Made by a program: the position numbers and the translations under genes. Below are positions 15,781 to 23,522 of a stretch of DNA of 41,461 bases, piece after piece; the first letter of the stretch is position 1; each line of letters starts with the position of its first letter. Origin of the DNA: JAAYBY01 sp964465385 (lineage in GTDB: Bacteria > Bacillota > Clostridia > Saccharofermentanales > UBA5734); the NCBI GenBank assembly GCA_964465385.1, contig CAYXIM010000004.1, positions 1 through 41,461 on the forward strand. The letters run 5' to 3'. Below the pieces are notes generated by a model. The model did not search any database and was not told where the DNA came from. It was given only the letters and a program-made list of their open reading frames with translations.

Positions 15781-16821
15781 TCAAGCCTGGGCCTGACCCA
15801 GGTGGATCAGGCGTTGAAGCAGTTGATCCAAATCTTGCTGGCTGATCCAGTAATGGGTGACCAGGCGAAAGACGCCCTCTTCTGCGCCATTGATGAGCAC
15901 GCCCGCTTCCAGAAGCTTTTGAGGTAGCAAGGCTGCCGGGACCGGGTAACCGGTCAGCTTGAAAAAGACCAGGTTGATTGCAGGCACATGAAGCAGCTCA
16001 AACCAGTCAGGGAAGCGGCTGAGCTGGTCTGCCAGCCAGCGTGCTTTACGGTGGTCTTCGGCCAGCAGCGAACGGTGTTCACGCAAAGCCACCAGACCGG
16101 CAGCGGCCAGAATGCCCGCCTGGCGCATGCCGCCACCCAGGATTTTCCTTTTTCTTCTCGCTGTATCAATGACATGGGCCGGACCAGCCAGCAACGAGCC
16201 CACAGGGGCACACAAGCCCTTGGACAGGCAGATCTGGACCGTATCGGCACAGGCGGCCAGTGCAGGAGCTGAAAGCGGCCCGGCTGCCTCCGCATTGAAG
16301 AGGCGGGCCCCGTCCAGGTGAACCGGCAGGGCATACCGATCAGCCAGGCCGCGAACAGCCTTCAGATAGTCCGGGGGCAACAGATAACCGTCAGAGTCAG
16401 CGTTTTCCAGGCAAATAAGGGCGGTTTTGGGACTGTGGATGTCTTCGGGGGTTTTGCGGATAGTTGCCTCCAATTGGTCCAGGTCCATCAGGCCGTGCGA
16501 CACAGGCAGACAGCGCAACTGGGCACCGGCCAAGATGGCGGCTGCACCCGCTTCGTGGATGACGATGTGAGACCGGTCTGACAAGATGACCTCATCGCCG
16601 CGCTGAACCTGGGCCATCAGGGCCAGCTGGTTGCCCATGGTGCCGCTGGCGGCAAAAAGAGCAGCCTCCTTGCCCAGAATGACTGCAGCCTCGGCCTCCA
16701 GTTCATTGACCGTCGGGTCATCGCCATACACATCATCACCAACCGTAGGTAATGTTGTCCCGCCATCCCAAGTCGATACATCTGACCAGTTGCCTGTTGC
16801 TACTGCATATCTTGTTGCCAT
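15781..16821 (-). CDS. Low-specificity L-threonine aldolase, main part; first 26 codons are foreign
   Basis: From VGDDVYGDDPTVNELE (nucleotide 16743 downward) this is a PLP-dependent threonine aldolase, which cleaves L-threonine (and allo-threonine) to glycine and acetaldehyde. Motifs: FAASGTMGNQLALMAQ, HLDGARLFNA and the PLP-lysine segment ICLSKGLCAPVGSLL. The true N-terminus is the fragment at 16919-16996. The first 26 codons of this reading frame (ATG 16821 to 16744) are unlike any aldolase and match the look of a phage structural protein start. The junction falls at VGDDVY, a motif plausible in both genes. The uninterrupted gene would be about 350 residues long. Confidence 0.85.
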   Translation of the reverse strand: MATRYAVATGNWSDVSTWDGGTTLPTVGDDVYGDDPTVNELEAEAAVILGKEAALFAASGTMGNQLALMAQVQRGDEVILSDRSHIVIHEAGAAAILAGAQLRCLPVSHGLMDLDQLEATIRKTPEDIHSPKTALICLENADSDGYLLPPDYLKAVRGLADRYALPVHLDGARLFNAEAAGPLSAPALAACADTVQICLSKGLCAPVGSLLAGPAHVIDTARRKRKILGGGMRQAGILAAAGLVALREHRSLLAEDHRKARWLADQLSRFPDWFELLHVPAINLVFFKLTGYPVPAALLPQKLLEAGVLINGAEEGVFRLVTHYWISQQDLDQLLQRLIHLGQAQA

Positions 16822-16908
16822 ATTTAACCTCCGTAATTTTCAATTATCAAAGCTTCTATATCACTTAAAAACTTTGTGTCTTTTTCAACCAATTGATTTG
16901 AGTTGATG
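16744..16908 (-). other. Foreign AT-rich segment inside threonine aldolase (phage-like, probable chimera)
   Basis: On the - strand this segment reads as the last codons of one gene (INSNQLVEKDTKFLSDIEAL and on to ENYGG, stop at about 16828-16830), an ACGGAGG ribosome site, then ATG 16821 and a protein start MATRYAVATGNWSDVSTWDG. Both the tail and the start look like real coding sequence with a normal intergenic arrangement, and the base use is clearly AT-rich against the GC-rich surroundings. The G-N-W-S-D...T-W-D-G pattern is common at the start of phage and metagenomic structural proteins. It is bounded by a 10-N gap on one side and by a shared VGDDVY stretch on the other. Confidence 0.75.
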
Positions 16909-16918
16909 NNNNNNNNNN
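16909..16918. other. Assembly gap (10 N)
   Basis: Ten N inside the threonine aldolase gene, between the true N-terminal fragment and the foreign segment. Its position supports a scaffolding error rather than a natural insertion. Confidence 0.97.
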
Positions 16919-16996
16919 CGCCGCGGCCATGGCCTGGCGCATGGCCGGTGTTGGCCAGGTGACGGTATCGCTACGCAAATCAAGAATGTGTGACAT
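16919..16996 (-). CDS. N-terminal fragment of L-threonine aldolase
   Basis: From ATG 16996 the frame encodes MSHILDLRSDTVTWPTPAMR followed by QAMAAA, then enters the 10-N gap. LDLRSDTVT-PTPAMRQAM is the canonical start of threonine aldolases, which continue with a Glu and VGDDVYGDDPTV. That continuation begins at 16743. GGGGAGG lies at 17007-17013 on the same strand, 10 bases before the start. Joining the two parts restores a complete gene missing about one residue. Confidence 0.85.
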
Positions 16997-17133
16997 GGCT
17001 GTTTGGCCTCCCCGCTTGGTCAGCCGGCTGCCTGAAGGCGCGCCGGCTCGAAAAAAGCTTTGATCCATTATAGCGCAAGGCGCCTCTTGCAAACCAGCCT
17101 TTTGAGGCTGGGCAACATTGAGGCTGGGCTCCC

Positions 17134-17163
17134 TTGTTCTGTCTGGAAAGAACATGCTATCAT
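17134..17163 (+). promoter_or_regulatory. Probable promoter of the DUF368 gene
   Basis: TTGTTC at 17134-17139 and TATCAT at 17158-17163 are 18 bases apart, 30 bases before the start codon. Just upstream, TTGAGGCTGGGC occurs twice in direct orientation (17102-17113 and 17118-17129). Confidence 0.45.
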
Positions 17164-17193
17164 GAGAAACAAAAGAAACTGAGGGGCAAAGGC

Positions 17194-18066
17194 ATGGTCG
17201 AAGACAAACGCACAGAAAAAAACCTCGTGGACAAGCCCGAGAAGCAAACGGTTGGGCTTTTTTTGCTGCGTGTGGCCCAAGGAGCCCTGATTGGCGGCGG
17301 CGCGATTCTCCCTGGCGTCAGCGGTGGGGTTCTTTGTGTGCTTTTTGGTATTTATCAACCGCTTATGGCTCTTTTCGCTCATCCGATCAAGACCTTGCGG
17401 ACGCGCTTTCGTTTCTTCCTGCCCATCATCATTGGCGGGGGACTGGGTTTTTTGCTCTTGGCCCGGCTGGTGGAATGGTTGTTTCGCACCAACGCCCTTT
17501 TGGCGCTGGCGCTTTTTATCGGCCTGATAGCCGGTACCTTGCCCTCACTTTTCCAAGAAGGGGGCAAAGCCGGGACCACGCGGGGCACCTGGACGGCTTT
17601 TTCGGTCAGTTTGCTGCTGCTTTTTGCAGCCCTTTCTTTTTTGCAAACCCATAGCGGATCTGCAGTCACACCCAGTGGCTGGTGGTTTTTCATCTGTGGG
17701 ATCATCTGGGGCTTCAGCTTCGTGATCCCCGGCCTGAGCTCATCGTCCATCTTGATCTTCATCGGTCTTTACGAACCGATGGCTGCCGGCATCGCTGACC
17801 TGAATGTTGCGGTCATTCTGCCTTTGGGGGCTGGCATCGCTTTGACGGTTCTCTTGTCGGCCCGTCTGGTCAACCGCCTTTTTGAACGCCACCACGCCCT
17901 GATGTACCATGTGATTCTGGGGGTGGTTCTGGCATCGACCCTCTTGATTGTACCCACACATTTTCAGGGACTGGCAGATCTTGTGATTGCGTTGATCAGC
18001 TTTGCCGTCGGCTTTTTTCTGGCCTGGGGCATGGATGCCTATTCCGAACGCCTGCCGGCCAGCTGA
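17194..18066 (+). CDS. DUF368 family membrane protein (PopT-type polyprenyl-phosphate transporter)
   Basis: A 290-residue polytopic protein starting at ATG 17194 with GAGGGG at 17181-17186. It carries the DUF368 hallmarks: GALIGGGAILPGVSGGVLCVLFGIY near the N-terminus and the internal repeat WGFSFVIPGLSSSSILIFIGLY. DUF368 proteins (PopT) have been reported, with DedA proteins, to recycle undecaprenyl phosphate across the membrane for cell-wall synthesis; that role is family knowledge, not visible in the sequence. The two PG[VL]S-containing repeats suggest an inverted-repeat transporter fold. It stands alone, followed by the SAM riboswitch of metK. Confidence 0.85.
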   Translation: MVEDKRTEKNLVDKPEKQTVGLFLLRVAQGALIGGGAILPGVSGGVLCVLFGIYQPLMALFAHPIKTLRTRFRFFLPIIIGGGLGFLLLARLVEWLFRTNALLALALFIGLIAGTLPSLFQEGGKAGTTRGTWTAFSVSLLLLFAALSFLQTHSGSAVTPSGWWFFICGIIWGFSFVIPGLSSSSILIFIGLYEPMAAGIADLNVAVILPLGAGIALTVLLSARLVNRLFERHHALMYHVILGVVLASTLLIVPTHFQGLADLVIALISFAVGFFLAWGMDAYSERLPAS

Positions 18067-18076
18067 AGCACGTACC

Positions 18077-18105
18077 TTGTCATTGCAGGCCACCGGTGCT
18101 AAAAT
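18077..18105 (+). promoter_or_regulatory. Promoter of the SAM riboswitch-metK transcript
   Basis: TTGTCA at 18077-18082 and TAAAAT at 18100-18105 are 17 bases apart, a good sigma-A arrangement. Transcription would start near 18112, about 35 bases ahead of the riboswitch core. Confidence 0.65.
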
Positions 18106-18141
18106 GAGGTATCGCACAGGGTGCGTACAGCTTCATATCGA

Positions 18142-18250
18142 TTGATCTCTTATCAAGAGTGGCGGAGGGACTGGCCCTGTGAAGCCCGGCAACCGCGGAA
18201 AGCAGCGGTGCCAATTCCAGCAGGTGATCACCTGGTAGATGAGGTTGTAT
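18142..18250 (+). promoter_or_regulatory. SAM-I (S-box) riboswitch aptamer
   Basis: The conserved S-box core is present in order: CTTATCAAGAG at 18149-18159, GGCGGAGGGACTGGCCCTGT (18161-18180), GAAGCCCGGCAACC (18181-18194), GGTGCCAATTCCAGC (18207-18221) and AGATGAGG (18237-18244). It binds S-adenosylmethionine and here controls metK, which makes SAM, giving feedback repression. P1 is formed by the TCTTATC and GATGAG flanks. Confidence 0.95.
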
Positions 18251-18258
18251 CGAAGAGA

Positions 18259-18281
18259 CCTCTTCTCAGGAAGGGGTTTTT
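18259..18281 (+). terminator. Riboswitch-controlled intrinsic terminator of metK
   Basis: CCTCTTC (18259-18265), loop TCAG and GAAGGGG (18270-18276) form a stem followed by TTTTT. The 5' arm can instead pair with the aptamer's AGATGAGGT (18237-18245 with 18258-18266, 8 of 9 bases), giving an antiterminator when SAM is scarce. Confidence 0.85.
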
Positions 18282-18299
18282 GCATATCAGGAGGAACGC

Positions 18300-19490
18300 A
18301 TGGCAAACCAATGGCTTTTTACATCTGAATCAGTAACCGAGGGGCATCCGGACAAATTATGCGATCAGATCGCAGACGGTATCCTGGATGCCCTGCTCAG
18401 CGTGGACCCCAAGGCCCGGGTGGCCTGTGAGGTCATGACCACCACTGGCTTGGTTGTGGTCATTGGGGAAATGACCACGTCTGCATCCATCGACATCCCC
18501 AACATTGTCCGACAAACCATCCGCTCGGCCGGCTACACCGACAGCAAACTGGGCTTTGATGCCAACACCTGCGCGGTCATCACAGCCATTGATGAGCAGT
18601 CTCCGGACATCGCCCTGGGGGTCAACCAGTCGCTGGAGCACAAAGAAGAGGCCTCAGATGAAGCCCTGCAACTGGGCGCTGGCGACCAGGGCATGATGTT
18701 CGGCTACGCCAACACCGACACACCGGAATTGATGCCCCTGCCCATCGCCCTGGCCCATGCCCTGACCCAGCGGCTGGCTCTGGTGCGCAAAGACCAGGTG
18801 CTGCCCTTTGTGCGGCCCGACGGCAAAGCACAGGTGACGGTGGCCTACCAGGGACAAAAACCAGCTTTTATTGACACGGTCGTCCTGTCCACGCAACACG
18901 ATCCGGATGTGGATCCGGACCAGCTGGAGCAGGCCCTGGTGGAGCAGGTGATCCGGCCGGTCTTACCGGTAAACCTCTTGCAGCCGCAAACCCGCCTCTT
19001 GATTAACCCGACCGGCCGTTTTGTTATTGGTGGCCCGCAAGGTGACTCGGGCCTCAGTGGCCGGAAAATCATCGTGGACACCTACGGCGGTTTTGCTCGC
19101 CATGGCGGCGGTTCTTTCTCTGGAAAAGACCCCACAAAAGTGGATCGGTCAGGCGCTTACGCCGCCCGTTATGTGGCCAAGAACATTGTGGCCGCAGGCC
19201 TGGCTTCGGCGTGTGAAATCCAGCTGGCTTATGCCATCGGTGTGGCTCAGCCTGTCTCGTTGATGGTCGAAACCTTCGGGACAGAAACAATCGACCGGGA
19301 CCGCATCGGTGCCTTGGTTCGAAAACATGTTGATTTGCGCCCCAGTGCCATCATCCGCCACTTTAACCTGCGCACCCCCATCTACCAGCAGCTGGCCACC
19401 TATGGCCATTTCGGCCGGCCTGATCTGGACCTGCCCTGGGAGCAGACAGACCTGGCGGCGCACCTCAAAGCCGATGCGACGGCTACCTGA
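18300..19490 (+). CDS. metK: S-adenosylmethionine synthase
   Basis: A 396-residue enzyme that makes SAM from methionine and ATP. It starts MANQWLFTSESVTEGHPDKL, has the ATP-binding GAGDQGMMFGYA hexapeptide region (about residues 121-132) and the second signature GGGSFSGKDPTKVDRSGAYA (about 269-288). Length is normal. ATG 18300 lies 5 bases after GGAGG. The SAM-I riboswitch upstream puts it under product feedback. The end overlaps the recD2 start by 17 bases, so the helicase gene is probably co-transcribed and thus also under the riboswitch. Confidence 0.98.
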   Translation: MANQWLFTSESVTEGHPDKLCDQIADGILDALLSVDPKARVACEVMTTTGLVVVIGEMTTSASIDIPNIVRQTIRSAGYTDSKLGFDANTCAVITAIDEQSPDIALGVNQSLEHKEEASDEALQLGAGDQGMMFGYANTDTPELMPLPIALAHALTQRLALVRKDQVLPFVRPDGKAQVTVAYQGQKPAFIDTVVLSTQHDPDVDPDQLEQALVEQVIRPVLPVNLLQPQTRLLINPTGRFVIGGPQGDSGLSGRKIIVDTYGGFARHGGGSFSGKDPTKVDRSGAYAARYVAKNIVAAGLASACEIQLAYAIGVAQPVSLMVETFGTETIDRDRIGALVRKHVDLRPSAIIRHFNLRTPIYQQLATYGHFGRPDLDLPWEQTDLAAHLKADATAT

Positions 19491-21738
19491 TTCAGCCAGA
19501 CAAGAGCCGCTCGATGCGCTGGAAACCGTTGAAGGAACCGTTGCCGAACTTATTTTCAGAAATGACGAAAACGGTTACACGGTTCTGACCCTAGACGATG
19601 CGGACGAAACGACGGTCGTGGGTACCTTGCCTTTTCTGGCTGTTGGTGAACCCGTTCGTTTGACGGGCCGCTGGTCGGAACACCCCGACTACGGCCGGCA
19701 ATTTGCTGCGACAGCCTACACCCAAATGACACCTCAAACCCCTGAGGCTGTTTATCAGTACCTGTCTGGCGGCCTGGTTTCAGGGGTCGGGCCCGTGCTT
19801 GCGCGCCGCCTGATCGACCGCTTTGGCAAGGATACCCTGGAGATCTTGCAGCACCAGCCACAAGAGACCGCACAGGTCAAAGGCATCAGCCAGGCCAAAG
19901 CTGAAAACATTGCCGCACAGCTGCGTGAAAAAAGAGATTTCAGAGACCTGATGCTCTTTCTTTATCCATTGGGTATTGGCAGCGGCAAAGCCTTGCGGAT
20001 TTACCGCCACTATGGCAGGCAAGCCAGACAGCGGATTTTGGACGACCCCTACCGCCTGGCCGATGAGGTGTTCGGCATTGGTTTTTTAACCGCTGACCGA
20101 CTGGCCATGGAACTGGGCCTGGACCCCCAGGCCCCGCAGCGGCTCAAAAGCGCCCTGCTTTATGTGCTGACACAGGCGGCTGGTCAGGGACACACCCTGC
20201 TGCCTGAATCGGTTTGGGTCCAGCAGGCGCAAACACTGATCCAGGCCCGCATTGACCTGTCGGATCCGGTCCTCAGGCGCCTGCTGGAACAAGCTGACCT
20301 GGTTTTGGGAAACCGGGCCGATGCGAGCCCGTTCGCAGCCCTTGAGGGGCTCTACCGGGCTGAACAGGAGGCGGCCCAGCGGCTTTTGTTTTTGCTGCAA
20401 GGAAGGCCTCGCAAGGCTGCCCAGCTTTGCCAGCTGCCCGCGGCTGAAACAGCCATTGAAGCGGCCAGCAGGACCCAGCAGATCACGGTCTCCGAGCAGC
20501 AACGGGACGCTTTGAAGCTGGTGCTGGGCCAAACGGTGTCCATCTTGACCGGGGGACCTGGAACGGGCAAAACAACCTTGCTGAAACTTCTGTGTGATTG
20601 CCTGGAAGCGCAACAGGCCCGGATTTTGCTGGCGGCCCCGACAGGCCGTGCCGCCAAACGACTCAGTGAAGCAACTGGCCGGCCAGCCAAAACCCTGCAC
20701 CGCCTCCTGTCTTTAACGGTTGACCAGACCGGGTCTGTTCACGGCTCTTTGGCATCGGTGGCAGCGCCCCTTGAAGCAGACCTGGTGGTTGTCGATGAGG
20801 CGTCCATGATTGATGCCCTTCTTTTCAACACCCTTGTTCAGCGTGTGCCGCCGGGCTGTCGGCTCTTGCTGGTCGGTGATGCCGACCAGTTACCATCGGT
20901 GGGGGCAGGCGACGTGCTTCGCGACCTGATCCGCAGCGGCCAGGTACCCACCACCCGCTTGACCCAGGTCTTCAGGCAATCAGATGAAAGCCTGATTATC
21001 CACAATGCCCACCGCATCCATCAGGGGATCCGGCCCCGGCTGGACCAAAGCAAGGACAGCCCGTTTCTTTTCATTCCAAAAGAACAGGCTGATGCGGTTG
21101 CCCAGGCGGTGGTTCGTCTGATGAAGCAGGTGTTGCCTGAGCAATATGGTCTGGACCCGGTACGTGATGTCTTCGTGCTGACGCCGACCCGTAAGGGGCC
21201 GGCTGGCACCCAGCAGCTCAACCAAAAACTCCAGGCCTTGCTTTTTCCAGACAGCCACACACGCGAAGGCCTGAAGGCACACGGCTCGTTTTTCGGGGTC
21301 GGCGACCGGGTGATGCAGACACGCAACAACTATGACCTGATCGCCAGCACCAAAGAGGGCAAAGAAGCCGGCGTCTTTAACGGCGAAACGGGAACGGTTC
21401 ACGCGGTTGATGAGGCGTCGGCCCTCCTGCACGTGCTTTTCGATGACGACCGGCTGGTTCCCTACGACCGTGCCGCCCTGGAAGATTTAGAATTGGCCTA
21501 TGCCATGACCGTCCACAAAAGCCAGGGCAGTGAATACCCGGTTGTTGTTTTGGCCTTGTCGCCTGGCCCCCCGCAGCTGCTAACCCGCAATTTGCTCTAC
21601 ACGGCGGTCACCCGTGCCCGGGACAAACTGCTGCTGGTTTCGTCGCGCCCGGTGCTGGACCGCATGCTGGCCAACCGATCCTCCTTGGAGCGCTGGACCA
21701 TGCTGGCTGAAGCGCTTCAGCAGGGCAGGGCGGGGTGA
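19474..21738 (+). CDS. recD2: ATP-dependent RecD2-type DNA helicase
   Basis: A 754-residue SF1B 5'-3' helicase, normal length for RecD2 of organisms lacking RecBC. The N-terminal region has the OB-like domain (GTVAELIFRNDENGYTVL) and tandem helix-hairpin-helix motifs (about 75-230). Motor motifs: Walker A GGPGTGKTT (about 359-367), LAAPTGRAAKRLSE, Walker B VVVDEASMID, LVGDADQLPSVGAGDVL, TRLTQVFRQ, MTVHKSQGSEYPVVVL and LLYTAVTRARDKLLLV. It acts in DNA repair and replication-fork processing. Start ATG 19474 overlaps the metK end by 17 bases and has no clear ribosome site, so it may depend on coupling. Confidence 0.93.
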   Translation: MRRLPDSARQEPLDALETVEGTVAELIFRNDENGYTVLTLDDADETTVVGTLPFLAVGEPVRLTGRWSEHPDYGRQFAATAYTQMTPQTPEAVYQYLSGGLVSGVGPVLARRLIDRFGKDTLEILQHQPQETAQVKGISQAKAENIAAQLREKRDFRDLMLFLYPLGIGSGKALRIYRHYGRQARQRILDDPYRLADEVFGIGFLTADRLAMELGLDPQAPQRLKSALLYVLTQAAGQGHTLLPESVWVQQAQTLIQARIDLSDPVLRRLLEQADLVLGNRADASPFAALEGLYRAEQEAAQRLLFLLQGRPRKAAQLCQLPAAETAIEAASRTQQITVSEQQRDALKLVLGQTVSILTGGPGTGKTTLLKLLCDCLEAQQARILLAAPTGRAAKRLSEATGRPAKTLHRLLSLTVDQTGSVHGSLASVAAPLEADLVVVDEASMIDALLFNTLVQRVPPGCRLLLVGDADQLPSVGAGDVLRDLIRSGQVPTTRLTQVFRQSDESLIIHNAHRIHQGIRPRLDQSKDSPFLFIPKEQADAVAQAVVRLMKQVLPEQYGLDPVRDVFVLTPTRKGPAGTQQLNQKLQALLFPDSHTREGLKAHGSFFGVGDRVMQTRNNYDLIASTKEGKEAGVFNGETGTVHAVDEASALLHVLFDDDRLVPYDRAALEDLELAYAMTVHKSQGSEYPVVVLALSPGPPQLLTRNLLYTAVTRARDKLLLVSSRPVLDRMLANRSSLERWTMLAEALQQGRAG

Positions 21739-22487
21739 GGCGGGACCGGCCGGACTGGCTGGCAATGGCTTTCCCTCCAGTCTGTTCCTTTTGCCGGAGC
21801 AGTGGTCCGTTCAGCACCTTCCCCAACATTTGCCGCAGCTGTCTTTCACGTCTGCCGCTTCGTTTTGGCAGCGAACGCATTCTGGATCTGCCTGCCTTTC
21901 GCTGGTCTGGCCGTGGCAAACATGTGCCGATCTTTTGTGCGGCCTATTACCAGTCCCCGGTCAAACAAGCGCTCTTGGCTTTAACGCTTGGACAGGCGCC
22001 CGAGCTGTCGCCGGCACTGGCTGGCCTCTTGCACCTGCTGGTGTCCTCCACACCTATCGCTGCGGATGCCATCCTGGCCTTGCCCCTGCATCCGGACCGG
22101 CAGGCTGCGCGCGGCTATAACCAATCCGGCTTGCTGGCCAGCCTCCTGGCCCGTTGGCTGGCTTTGCCTGATTGCTCTGCCGGTCTGGTCCGGACACGTG
22201 CCAGCTGTCGTCAACATGAAACGAAAAGCCGGGCCGAGCGGCTGGCCAACCCGCAGGGGGCTTTTGAATTGGTGCCTGCTTTTTGGGACAACACGTTTAC
22301 ATATACCCGGAACATGAGGCTGCTGCTGGTCGATGATAGGTTGACGACAGGTGCCACACTCACTGCGGCCGCCTGTCCGCTTTTGTCGGCTGGTTTTTCA
22401 GTGACCGGCCTGGTTGTTGCATCTGACGCACCAGGCCGACAGGATCAGGGCAACGGATCGCATGCAGGGGATAGCAGGCGCTGGTGA
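21735..22487 (+). CDS. ComF family phosphoribosyltransferase-like protein
   Basis: A 250-residue protein starting at GTG 21735, overlapping the recD2 stop (GTGA). The N-terminus has a four-Cys zinc site (PPVCSFCR, then NICRSC), the middle has FCAAYYQSPVKQALLALTLG and LPLHPDRQAARGYNQSGLLA, and the C-terminal phosphoribosyl-type loop is LLVDDRLTTGATL (usual form VDDVxTTGAT). ComFC proteins take part in DNA uptake for competence and in related repair. The link with recD2 supports a DNA role. The last 25 residues are low-complexity and polar. Confidence 0.85.
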   Translation: MRRDRPDWLAMAFPPVCSFCRSSGPFSTFPNICRSCLSRLPLRFGSERILDLPAFRWSGRGKHVPIFCAAYYQSPVKQALLALTLGQAPELSPALAGLLHLLVSSTPIAADAILALPLHPDRQAARGYNQSGLLASLLARWLALPDCSAGLVRTRASCRQHETKSRAERLANPQGAFELVPAFWDNTFTYTRNMRLLLVDDRLTTGATLTAAACPLLSAGFSVTGLVVASDAPGRQDQGNGSHAGDSRRW

Positions 22488-22567
22488 CGGCCTGGCCGGG
22501 GTTTTCATCTTCTGTCACCAAGACAGGCCTTGCCAAAAGGCGCGCTTTGACAGGCCATGCCGCTTGC

Positions 22568-22596
22568 TTGAGAAAAGCAAAGAAACAAGCTATACT
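22568..22596 (+). promoter_or_regulatory. Strong promoter ahead of a structured RNA
   Basis: TTGAGA at 22568-22573 and TATACT at 22591-22596 are 17 bases apart. Transcription would start close to 22602, exactly where the closing helix of the RNA begins. Confidence 0.65.
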
Positions 22597-22601
22597 AGGG
22601 T

Positions 22602-22766
22602 TGCCTGGAATGTTCGTGACCCCTGTTTTTGAACCTTCAAGACAAAAACGGGAGCCTGGGTTAAGTGGAAAACGGTCATGCCCGCAAGGGAAGGCCCAAG
22701 GCCACTGCAGGGCACCCACCTGGTAGAATCTGCTGGGTGTCAAAAGGGGGTTCGACGTCCAGGCTT
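22602..22766 (+). ncRNA. Structured noncoding RNA, possibly 6S RNA (SsrS)
   Basis: An RNA of about 165 bases with its own promoter and a closing helix between GCCTGGA (22603-22609) and TCCAGGC (22758-22764), a perfect match. Inside are a 10-bp hairpin (22622-22631 with 22643-22652, loop AACCTTCAAGA), TGCCC/GGGCA (22679-22683 with 22710-22714) and CACCCA/TGGGTG (22713-22718 with 22734-22739). Size, closing helix and the TGTTCGTGA...GAACCTT and GGGCACCCACCTGG stretches resemble Firmicutes 6S RNA as I remember it. The 10-bp hairpin is not a standard 6S feature. The alternative is a cis leader for cysE-cysS, but no T-box consensus is present. Confidence 0.5.
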
Positions 22767-22787
22767 TCTTGTTGATGAGCAGGGAAG

Positions 22788-23489
22788 GTGATTAAGGGGT
22801 TGAAGGGTTTTTTCGATGACGCCCGATCCATAGCCGAGCGGGATCCTGCGGCTTGTGGCCTCTGGCAGGTCATTTTTGTTTATTCCGGCTTTCATGCGGT
22901 GGTTTTACACCGGATGGCCCATTGGCTGTTTCGACACCGGATGAAACGTGTTGCCCGTTTTTTTTCACAGGTCAACCGGTTTTTGACCGGCATTGAAATC
23001 CATCCGGGCGCCCAAATCGGCAGGCGCCTCTTTATTGATCATGGGATGGGCATTGTCATCGGTGAAACCGCCCAGATCGGAGACGACTGTACCCTCTACC
23101 ACGGGGTGACGTTGGGTGGAACGGGCAAAGACAAGGGCAAACGCCACCCCACCCTGGGCAACAAGGTGCTGGTTGGTGCCGGTGCCAAGATTTTGGGTCC
23201 TTTTCGGGTGGGGGATGGGTCCATGATCGGTGCCAACGCGGTTGTTCTGCAGGAAGTGCCCGCCAACGCAACGGTCGTGGGGGTGCCCGGCCGTGTCATC
23301 CGCCACGAAGGCAAACCCAAGCCACACCACGTGGACCTGGACCATCACCTGGCTCCCGACCCCATCGACCAGGAACTTTGTGCGCTCAAGCGCCAAATCG
23401 AGGCCTTGGAACAGACGTTGTATACAGAAAAAAACCGCACGCTGGTCTGTCCCCTTCCTGAGGAACAGCAGCCTGCTGTGCGGAAATAG
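22788..23489 (+). CDS. cysE: Serine O-acetyltransferase
   Basis: A 233-residue enzyme that acetylates serine for cysteine synthesis. It begins MIKGLKGFFDDARSIAERDP (GTG start 22788) and has the helical N-terminal part, then left-handed beta-helix hexapeptide repeats: IEIHPGAQIGRRLFIDHGMG, IVIGETAQIGDDCTLYHGVT, LGGTGKDKGKRHPTLGN and GAKILGPFRVGDGSMIGANA. His in DHG and HPT are catalytic positions in the family. The ribosome site AGGGAAGG runs into the GTG, so a TTG at 22800 is possible. cysS follows directly, as in many Firmicutes. Confidence 0.93.
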   Translation: MIKGLKGFFDDARSIAERDPAACGLWQVIFVYSGFHAVVLHRMAHWLFRHRMKRVARFFSQVNRFLTGIEIHPGAQIGRRLFIDHGMGIVIGETAQIGDDCTLYHGVTLGGTGKDKGKRHPTLGNKVLVGAGAKILGPFRVGDGSMIGANAVVLQEVPANATVVGVPGRVIRHEGKPKPHHVDLDHHLAPDPIDQELCALKRQIEALEQTLYTEKNRTLVCPLPEEQQPAVRK

Positions 23490-23522
23490 ATGGCATTGCA
23501 AGAAGCGGAGGACCCATCAACC

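Noticed and set aside
15781..16821. A natural fusion of a phage-type domain with threonine aldolase
   Set aside because: The true aldolase N-terminus is 98 bases beyond the false start, separated by N and AT-rich foreign sequence; the simplest reading is an assembly chimera.
22602..22766. A cysteine T-box leader for cysE-cysS
   Set aside because: The conserved T-box sequence AGGGTGGNACCGCG is absent and the RNA closes on itself with a perfect end helix.
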